Assembly (NCBI GenBank): GCA_921293015.1
Contig: OV121091.1
Location: forward strand, 35,510,839-35,574,838
Reading direction: 5' to 3'
Length of the DNA: 64,000 nt
Source: Phorcus lineatus
Lineage: Eukaryota > Mollusca > Gastropoda > Trochida > Trochidae
The stretch's first letter is position 1, and each line of letters starts with the position of its first letter. A program made the position numbers and the translations under genes. Under the pieces are notes generated by a model, which worked only from the letters and a program-made list of their open reading frames with translations, had not been told where the DNA came from and searched no databases. This document shows positions 57,001 through 64,000 of the stretch, one piece after another.

Positions 57001-60000
57001 CAATGTTAAGCAATACAATTTGTACTCAAATCAAAACACCATTTAGAGTGGGTGACCATTGATAAAGCATTCAGGTGAGGTGAGGTGATATGGGGTTTAA
57101 CGCCGCTTTCAAGAGTATTTCACTTATATAGCGGCTGCTAGTATTATTGCAGGGAGCAAGCCCGCAACACCATTGTTGCTATGCATTGCGTTGAAACTTG
57201 CGTTTATCAGCTGGAACTAGCAAACCATGTGTGATACTGCACTGAATTCAGTAAAGCATTGCACCCAAACCTGACTGCGTGTAAAGCAGTTCTCTACTGC
57301 AGACAAATAAAGCATTCAGTCCAAGTTACCATGGATAAAGCATTCAGCCTTTGTGACCAAAAATAAAGCAAAGAGACAAAGGATAAAACATTCAGACCTG
57401 GTAACCAATTACAATAATATTATGCCTGACTGAAGAAAAATAAAACATTCAACCTTTGGAAGGATAATCATTTAGTCCTGGGTATCAGAGTATCAAACAT
57501 TTATCTCAGTGACCCAAGATGATCAGAGGAAACAGAAGTTATTCAGATTTTTCAGAAAAAGGCTAAAAATTCAGACAAATTCGGACTGCAAAATACTAAC
57601 AAGTCATCTTTAAAATGTTATGACTTAATTAGAATATTGTTAAACACAGCAACACATACCATATTATTGCTGAGGTTTTTCATCTTGTCAACAACATTTC
57701 TCAAAATTTTCATTGTTGGCATGGCAATGCTAACCTACAAAGAAAGACAAAGGAATAATGAATGAACATGTAACTGTGGTTCTATTTAGTCTTTGTAAAC
57801 AAACACATTTGAATGATAGATAATTCAGACTTTTATACATTGGTTAATAAATGGCATGTCCTTCAAATGATTTGACACAATATTTTACATGTATTTTCAA
57901 ATTTTCAAAAGTGAACAAAATAATTTTTTAAAATATCAATGTGAGTTTCCTCATAAACTACGAGTCAATTAATTGTATTGATACACCCCTGAAGACATCA
58001 TCGTTGATGTCATTATTGAGATTTGATGACAGCTTACAGACGTAAACAACCCTTCCCAATCATTTACTTGAGATTTCAGCCTGTTGAACACATGTACCCT
58101 CCTGTAATCATGAAGAGTTCTAAAACTGATCATTGTGCGGTTATCAAGTTTTTCATGAAAGAAGGGATGAATGCGACGGAAATACATATATATTTGACCA
58201 ATGTATATGGGAAAGAAGCCCCTCAATATTCTACAAAATGGTCAGCTGAGTTTAAGCGGGGTCGCAGCTCCTTGGACGATGACCCATGGTCAGGAAGGCC
58301 TGTTGAAGCCATTACAGATGATATGGTTGCACGGGTCCAGTACTTAATCTTGCACGATTGTAGAAGAAAAGTGGAAGAGATATCTTCAGAGTGTGGAATT
58401 TCTCATTGAAGTTTTGACACAACCAAAACCACCTAAAACTACAATAACAGGAGCCTATCTTTCTGACTTGTTGAAGCAATTCAGCGGCGATCAAAAAGAA
58501 GAGGCGCGGCATGTTGACTCCTGGAGTCAGTCACTCCTCCAGTGCACAAGAGTCGTATTGCACTTTATTTCAACAATGTGGCTTTGAATAACTTAACCAT
58601 CCTCCCTTACAGTCCAGATCTGGTGGCAATCAAATTCTATCTGTTTCGCAATTTGAAATCACACTCATGAAGTACAAGATTTGACAATGATGATGATGAT
58701 AACTGAGGCGTGGCTGAGGAGCCAGTTAGAAGACTTATACCACAAGGGCATATGGACAAAGTGCATTGAGGTCAAGGGAGATTATATTGAAAAATAAAAT
58801 CAGTATCACAACCATTGGCTTCTGTTTTATATCCACTTCTATTAACCTTTTGACTTCCCCTAGTATGTAAAACCATGCCCATTTTAAATTGAATAACTTC
58901 ATTCAAAAAGAACATTTGTTTCAAAACTTATTATAATCCCATAACTTACATCAAAGTGTGGCATCTCAGGCTCCTCAAAGTCTTGCCAGTGTCTCTTTGG
59001 GACCACATGGACTGGAATGTCATGAGTCACAAGTCGCTGATGGGAACCAATGGTTGGCTATAGACAGAAGAAAAACATAAAAGTAATTATTTACAACTTT
59101 GACAATTATTTTTTAAGGACTAACCACTGTAAGAGTATTAACTATAGGTCAAATAAAATATTGGCACCTCACATTTTGAGAAAAAACATTGATTATTATC
59201 TAACTCATTTATGTTTTTTCAGAGATCTATATTTTTGGTGACTTCATCTCTGACTCATAAGGTTTACTCTCTAACTCACCATGGAATAATATCTCTAAAT
59301 CCTAAGGTCAACACTTCCTAATCATTGAATAATATTTATAACTCATCAGGTCAACTCTAACTGATCATGTAATAATATCTCTTACTTGCCCGATAAATCC
59401 CCCCCTAATCATGGAATTATATCTCTAAATCCTAAGGTCAACACTTCCTAATCATTGAATAATATTTATAACTCATCAGGTCAACTCTAACTGATCATGT
59501 AATAATATCTCTTACTTGCCCGATAAATCCCCCCCTAATCATGGAATTATATCTCTAAATCCTAAGGTCAACACTTCCTAATCATTGAATAATATTTATA
59601 ACTCATCAGGTCAACTCTAACTGATCATGTAATAATATCTCTTACTTGCCCGATAAATCCCCCCCTAATCATGGAATTATATCTCTGAATCCTAAGGTCA
59701 ACACTTCCTAACCATTGCAGGGATCACCCTGGAAAAATGGGTCTATGGGAAAAAATCCCCTTCATAGTTAAAGCAATGGGATTTTTAGGAGAGGTAATGG
59801 GATATTTTAGAAAACAAGATATTTTTAAGAATCGTTTATTACAAATGTTATAATATATTTTAAAAAATGAATTGAACTTCTTTATTCAATATTGGAATTT
59901 GGAACAGTTCAACACTTGTCAACTTAATTTGAAAAAATTATTGATGTCTTGATCACATTTTAGTTTTATGTGCCCGTGTTCTGCCAAGCATTTGGGACCA

Positions 60001-63000
60001 ATTTCCCCACTTCAGAAAAAAAATGGGGTCAACTTTTACTGGGTACAGGTCAAGTCAGTTGCAAGTAAAAATCAAATCTAAAATCACTCTATACAAAATT
60101 ATTTCTTTTGCTTGTATTTACATTATGTGCAAAATATGTGCATGCAATGTGTACATTACTTTAATCAGAGTTCAACAAATGATTAATATGATGTTTTAAA
60201 ATATATAATATATAAAAAAATAACCTTTTTGTTTGCAGCTAACACATCTCTATCATGTTTCATGTAAAAATAATAAACAGCAACATGTTCTTTCTTTCCC
60301 TCAAAAGAGAAAAATCTTAATGATAGTGACTGTCACTCAGCCATTTATTTCTACTATAAACTTTATTAATTTCTGTCCAATTATTAAAATATATTTTATC
60401 AAAATTACAGTATTTTTTCAATTTTGAAGAAAATGATTTCCCAAGCAAGTCATGTGTGAGGAAAAATGCAATTGAAAATATTTCATTACAATTGACGGTA
60501 CGTCATCTTTTAACAACAAAAAAGTGAACGATATTTTATCACAGCTTTTTTTTTTAGACATAAATAGGTAACATGATGGAAGGAAATAGTAAAACAAAAC
60601 GAAATATAAATCACGATTCGCGTCTGAGAAGTTGGCAATGTCGATGATTATTGATTCGTTTCTGTATTCAAAATATATCAAAATAATTAATTCCAAACAA
60701 TTAATAGGTCTATGATTATGTGATGAATATTTACGCATTCAAATAAATATTTTTTGTTCCTAATACAAACTTATAAAACGTATGATAACTTATATATTTC
60801 ATGGAAACATCGCGAAAAGCGTCTGCTTGTTCATGCCCGATTTGCGAGTCAGTAGAGTTACTTCCCTTGCATATATAATGTAACGCCAATTGTGATTGGC
60901 GCAGTAGTGAACGAAAGCTTCTCAACGTCCAATGAAATAAAGTGTTTTAGAATAAGTCGGTCTATGCGATATTACGGGCGCTCTTTACCGATCCAAATAC
61001 GAAGTAGCTCTAATATGAATTGACATTTAATAAAAAGTTTTCTGAAGATCTGAAGATTGAAAATGAAAGAAAGATCCGATTGCATTTTATTAATGCGATT
61101 TTTATCGCACTGCATATTTTTAAATGGGATATTTATAATTTTAATGCGATATTATCGCAAAATCGCGGCCCAAAGTGATCCCTGCATTGAATAATATTTA
61201 TAACTCATCAGGTCAACTCTAACTGATCATGTAATAATATCTCTTACTTCCCTGATAAATCCCCCCCTAATCATGGAATTATATCTCTAAATCACAAGGT
61301 CAACACTTCCTAATCATTGAATAATATTTATAACTCAGCAGGCCAACTCTGACTGATCATGGAATTATATTTCTAACTCACAAGGTCAAGCCTCCCTAAC
61401 GTTTTAATAATATCTCTAAATCACAAGATCCACTCTTCCCTAATCATGTAATAAGATCTCTAACTCACAAGGTCCACCTCCACTGTCAGACAGGGGCTGT
61501 GCTTCTTGGTCAGCTTGATCTTCACCCACTTAGCACTGTGGGCTGTCTTCATAGCTCTTAACAGGTTCTCAGGTGTCAGCTCCAGGTATATCTCATTAGC
61601 ATCAGCAGACAAACCCTCCATTGCATACTCATCAAAGAAGTTCCCCTGAAACATTTATTTTATGTTAGAGCTCCTATTGTATTGTATTTCACAGTACAAG
61701 GGTGTTATATGTTCAAGGTCATACTTAATGATTTTCTAACAGTTACTATACTGATTAATTGATAATGTGTTAAATGTGTTAAATGTAACAATTGAGTTAT
61801 TCAAATACCTTGTAATTTCATTTCAATGTTTTCTTTGATTGATAACAGTATACACCATTAAAATTAGCAATGGCATACATTTCTTTAATAACACTGAAAA
61901 CTACAAAGAATAAATAAAAATTGGACGGCTTAAAAACATTCATTAAAGGCCAATTAGTTTTATTGAATTATCTGTTTTATAATTCTTCTATTATATATAT
62001 TTATATTTTTTGGTTCAATCATACTTTTTTTCAGTGAGAACATACAAGTGGTTCATTGAATACCAAACTGCCTACATACTGGACTAAATCTTGCAGACAT
62101 TGTATCGATATATCCTCTTATATTGGAAGTGTCTGAGAGTTATTAATTGCCCTGTGAATTGATGCTTCTGCATTTGATAGAACAATATAACTCATCATGT
62201 TTGGTTCATGCATCATTTATCATAAGGGATGTCATGATTTAGGTACTTCGCGATATGATACATATCATGATACTTATGTCACATAAAGATACGTAACACT
62301 ATTCAATAAATACGAACTTTTTGTAGAGATACCATTTTACTGATTTTACTTAATTCAATATCTCCAACAATAGAGTAAGTTGAGTAATCAACAGTTGAAC
62401 ACAAAAACAAGCAAACCGATTTATTAATCTCATATTTTAATATCTTTCTCAACTTTGACATCAACAGAAACTCTAATTGAACCACGATGAACCACCTGTA
62501 CACATCTCTCCACAAGTATAGCTATTACCTGAGGGAGTTCACACCATATCTGTATTCCTCCATTGATAGCTTGTTCAGAGAGAATAAAGTAGATTCTGTC
62601 TGGAGTAATGCGAAGTACACATGTTTTGATAAGCTTGGATACTGTCCCAACAACCTCTGAAAGTGGGAAACAAAAACATAAAACACTGAAAAAACTTTCA
62701 AATGAATGATATAAGATCATAAACTTTTGGTTTGAACTGAATATCAAGTTTGTAGTGATGAATACACTTCTGTTTATTATCAAAATAATATATAAACTTA
62801 TTAGTCTTATTATACTGATATACGAATTATTGATGACTACAATTTTATGAAGATCATTCACATTAACTTGAACAGTGTTGTCAGACATGAGACATCTCAA
62901 TCTCAGTGTTGAACAATCATTTATTCTAACTAGTGTAACCATGCAATCTTTCAATTAAGTTCTTTGGTTTCTACTTTCAATACATTCAGACCAGCTTTTA

Positions 63001-63095
63001 AAGTTCATTCTATTACTTTTGGATTTTCTTTTTTAAAACATACTAGTGAAATGTTGAATGCATCCGATGTCAACAAGCTTTCCTCGAAATTTCAT
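51009..63095 (-). CDS. HUS1: HUS1 checkpoint clamp component (eight exons)
   Basis: Exons 63095-63044, 62656-62529, 61645-61469, 59057-58950, 57734-57660, 56697-56598, 54732-54595 and 51094-51009 join in consistent phases into 287 codons plus TAA. Vertebrate HUS1 is about 280 residues. Landmarks include the start '[17 protein letters not shown]', '[16 protein letters not shown]', '[14 protein letters not shown]', '[11 protein letters not shown]' and the end '[12 protein letters not shown]'. HUS1 is a PCNA-like subunit of the nuclear RAD9-RAD1-HUS1 ring, which is loaded on damaged DNA and activates ATR signalling. All introns are GT-AG. No stop or frameshift was found, so the gene looks functional. 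Introns 3, 4, 5, 6 and 7 hold mobile elements. The 5' flank has E2F-like and YY1-like motifs. Confidence 0.95.
51194..51355. repeat. hairpin and inverted repeat in HUS1 intron 7
   Basis: CAGTCCTGA/TCAGGACTG (51194-51213) forms a tight hairpin. CATGTCAACTGACC (51225-51238) is inverted perfectly at 51342-51355, enclosing 103 bp. Confidence 0.8.
53240..53656. mobile_element. non-autonomous hAT-like element (417 bp) in HUS1 intron 7
   Basis: It is flanked on both sides by the exact 8-bp GTTGTTAT (53232-53239 and 53657-53664), the target duplication length of hAT elements. The termini are imperfectly inverted (TAAGGATGGG / complement TAAGGTTGCG). The interior near the left end is a set of 'gtatcgcaatat' palindromes. 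Confidence 0.8.
54595..54732 (-). CDS. HUS1: HUS1 exon 7
   Basis: After 'cacttgcag' it reads through '[20 protein letters not shown]' to a GTGAGT donor. This is the most conserved C-terminal block of HUS1. Confidence 0.94.
54733..56597 (-). other. HUS1 intron 6
   Basis: 1.9 kb with a SINE at 55278-55495; otherwise AT-rich with nothing recognised. Confidence 0.9.
55278..55495 (+). repeat. second SINE family, 3' part, in HUS1 intron 6
   Basis: It begins in the shared domain 'tgtccttgggcaaggcactt' and ends with 'gcgtacaataagtac' and (ATT)n. The tRNA head is absent; 43091-43240 supplies that half. Confidence 0.7.
56598..56697 (-). CDS. HUS1: HUS1 exon 6
   Basis: Reads '[20 protein letters not shown]' and '[13 protein letters not shown]', matching HUS1 'NGEL.L..ET..V...THF.DL'. 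Donor GTGAGT. Confidence 0.94.
56698..57659 (-). other. HUS1 intron 5
   Basis: Contains SINE copy E and, beside it, degenerate repeats of 'gataaagcattcag'. Confidence 0.9.
57075..57306 (-). repeat. tRNA-derived SINE, copy E, in HUS1 intron 5
   Basis: The copy is flanked by the 13-bp ATAAAGCATTCAG on both sides (57062-57074 and 57307-57319), consistent with retroposition. The neighbourhood itself contains related repeats, so part of the match could be pre-existing. On the minus strand it lacks the tRNA head and ends in 'cacctcacctcac'. Confidence 0.8.
57660..57734 (-). CDS. HUS1: HUS1 exon 5
   Basis: Reads '[20 protein letters not shown]' then 'LSNNM'. Flanked by 'tttgtag' and GTATGT. Confidence 0.94.
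57735..58949 (-). other. HUS1 intron 4
   Basis: Holds a mariner remnant in opposite orientation at 58110-58800. Confidence 0.9.
58110..58800 (+). pseudogene. mariner transposase remnant in HUS1 intron 4
   Basis: It starts at ATG 58110 with a mariner HTH region: '[20 protein letters not shown]', '[20 protein letters not shown]' and '[12 protein letters not shown]'. It then jumps over most of the catalytic core to '[11 protein letters not shown]' and, in other frames, '[20 protein letters not shown]', the end of the DDD core. A large internal deletion and many breaks make it inactive. Confidence 0.85.
58950..59057 (-). CDS. HUS1: HUS1 exon 4
   Basis: Reads '[20 protein letters not shown]' then '[16 protein letters not shown]'; HUS1 proteins have 'R.VTHDIP..VIPR..W.D..EP' here. 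Donor GTAAGT. Confidence 0.95.
59058..61468 (-). other. HUS1 intron 3
   Basis: 2.4 kb, almost wholly occupied by a minisatellite and a hAT-like element inserted in it. Confidence 0.9.
59238..61475. repeat. minisatellite of ~43-bp units in a 130-bp higher-order repeat
   Basis: 130-bp periods start at 59281, 59411, 59541 and 59671 with near identity. Each contains three related ~43-bp sub-units ('aactca-aaggtcaac...aataatatctct'). The array is cut at 59717 by a 1467-bp element and resumes at 61185-61475, ending at the HUS1 exon 3 donor. Confidence 0.92.
59718..61184. mobile_element. non-autonomous hAT-like element (1467 bp), 5-bp target duplication
   Basis: Perfect 10-bp inverted ends CAGGGATCAC / GTGATCCCTG and CATTG on both sides (59713-59717, 61185-61189). 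The intact minisatellite units confirm the empty site ('tcattgaataat'). The CAGGG-type end fits hAT; 5-bp duplications occur in the hAT5 branch. Sub-terminal 'aatgggat-ttt' and 'gcgat...atcgc' repeats lie near the ends. No transposase is encoded. Confidence 0.85.
61469..61645 (-). CDS. HUS1: HUS1 exon 3
   Basis: Reads '[20 protein letters not shown]', '[20 protein letters not shown]' and '[19 protein letters not shown]', 59 residues. Donor GTGAGT lies in the first minisatellite unit. Confidence 0.96.
61646..62528 (-). other. HUS1 intron 2
   Basis: AT-rich, nothing else recognised; donor GTAATA. Confidence 0.9.
62529..62656 (-). CDS. HUS1: HUS1 exon 2
   Basis: Reads '[20 protein letters not shown]' then '[20 protein letters not shown]'. 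The longer open frame around it (62954-62430) is intron read-through. Confidence 0.96.
62657..63043 (-). other. HUS1 intron 1
   Basis: 387 bp, GTATGT to tttcag; nothing else seen. Confidence 0.9.
63044..63095 (-). CDS. HUS1: HUS1 exon 1
   Basis: ATG at 63095-63093, '[17 protein letters not shown]', ending in phase 1 at GTATGT, the same exon boundary as in vertebrate HUS1. Confidence 0.95.
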
Positions 63096-63139
63096 ATTGT
63101 AAAATAAATTGTTTCCATTTTCTTGTGTTTTCCCGCCAT
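63092..63139 (-). other. 15-codon upstream reading frame overlapping the HUS1 start
   Basis: ATGGCGGGAAAAC at 63139 opens a frame that ends at TGA 63094-63092, overlapping the HUS1 ATG as ATGA. It matters only if transcription starts upstream of 63139. Confidence 0.5.
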
Positions 63140-63142
63140 CTT
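63129..63142 (-). promoter_or_regulatory. overlapping E2F-like and YY1-like motifs in the HUS1 5' flank
   Basis: TTTCCCGCC (63129-63137) is the classic E2F/DP site. GCCATCTT (63135-63142, AAGATGGC on the gene strand) is the YY1 core often found at or just after start sites. Both lie 35-50 bp before the HUS1 ATG and fit a cell-cycle-linked checkpoint gene. Known motifs, inferred use. Confidence 0.5.
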
Positions 63143-64000
63143 GTTTCAAATGCGTGATGCACCAAGTACTTTTTGGGATTGATTTAGATTTTAATAATAT
63201 AAACCATTTCGTTTAACCATATTGTGTGCCGTAGTTAGTTTACCAGTTGTTTGTTTATATAGTGAGAATGTTTACTTTAAAAGATTCCGTCACACAATCT
63301 TGAAATATTTATCAAAAGCATTGCGTTATCCGAAAACGAATCCGGAACTACATATTTAATAACACAAATTTTTAAAGTCAAACATTCTTCGCCACTTCAT
63401 ACTAATTGATATAAATAAAATATTCTTAATCACACAAATGGTAATCAGTTATTTTCATTTCCATAGATCTTCGTTTTTATAAATCTGTAGCTCAGTTCGT
63501 ACACAAAACTAACTCGTCCCCAACGGGAATTCGTACCCGAAAGAAACTCGTACACACATATCATTTATGGTTTATTGTCTTACAAAGGAGTCATTATTAT
63601 TTGAAATATAGATTCATTTACAATTTAAATTAACAATGTTAACATACATGTATGAATCAATACGATTAATCTTTTTATTTTCTTGAAACATAAGTAAATG
63701 AAACCCATGGCACATCATTGGAAATATATATAATAACATCATTTATTATGTTTCGAATGGTGAAATATGCCATTTATCGGTGAAAATAAAACCCGTATTT
63801 TCACTGAGTGAAATAAAAATGGTATTCTACTCTGTAAAATGATGCAACAATCATATGACGTCGTCTGTGACGTCATGGAACAATTGAATGACGTCATGCA
63901 ACAGCCGCGCTAGCGAAGCGTTTTAGCTTCTCAATTCATATAGTTAGGGTCATTTACGGGGTTTTGGGAAACATAATAAATAGAACATTTGACATTTCTC
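63143..64000. promoter_or_regulatory. region upstream of HUS1 with a CRE-like cluster
   Basis: TGACGTC(G) at 63856-63862 and perfect TGACGTCA at 63868-63875 and 63889-63896, followed by 'cagccgcgctagcgaagcg'. 63495-63560 repeats 'ctcgtac'/'ttcgtac' motifs. No gene is visible on the + strand before the window ends. Confidence 0.3.

Noticed and set aside
62430-62954. 174-codon minus-strand open frame as a gene
   Set aside because: Only 62656-62529 is coding (HUS1 exon 2); the rest is intron read-through.

Overview
The window is AT-rich animal DNA, most likely from a gastropod mollusc and plausibly a vetigastropod. It has split genes with GT-AG introns, LINE, SINE, Penelope-like, Tc1/mariner, Tigger, hAT and ISL2EU-type elements, and a tRNA-derived SINE whose 'taacgccgc' body and (ACTC)n tail resemble the SINEs common in abalone-type snails. 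The organism call is an inference from repeat style. Only one conventional host gene could be assembled with confidence.

Layout. Positions 1-737 hold a SINE copy and unassigned DNA. Positions 738-8758 are a nearly complete two-gene cut-and-paste transposon of the ISL2EU/PHIS kind. It is bounded by perfect 23-bp terminal inverted repeats. A SWIM plus YqaJ-nuclease gene on + (three exons) faces a THAP plus DDE transposase gene on - (two exons), and both read through without stops once spliced. A truncated Tigger, a MITE and a LINE tail are nested in their introns. Positions 8759-18260 are mostly unassigned, with a hAT remnant, two SINEs, a LINE tail and a few orphan coding-like pieces (10402-10665 on - is the best).

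Positions 18602-25440 hold a decayed LINE (endonuclease, reverse transcriptase, C-terminal part). It is expanded internally by a 31-bp tandem array and split by a head-to-tail array of rolling-circle-like elements (21343-24495). Positions 25441-50800 are repeat-rich intergenic DNA: a Penelope-like GIY-YIG remnant, an NHL-like broken reading frame followed by a ~140-bp satellite, a TTAA MITE, a 111-bp-arm fold-back element with 14-bp flanking repeats, Tc1 remnants, a second SINE family and several tandem repeats.

Positions 51009-63095 on - are a complete HUS1 gene (checkpoint clamp subunit of the 9-1-1 complex), assembled here from eight exons into a 287-residue reading frame. Its introns carry a mariner remnant, two SINEs, two non-autonomous hAT-like elements with clear target duplications, and a ~43/130-bp minisatellite beginning exactly at the exon 3 splice donor. 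The HUS1 5' flank has overlapping E2F-like and YY1-like motifs and a short upstream reading frame ending on the start codon.

All calls are by eye from the sequence. No database search was run.
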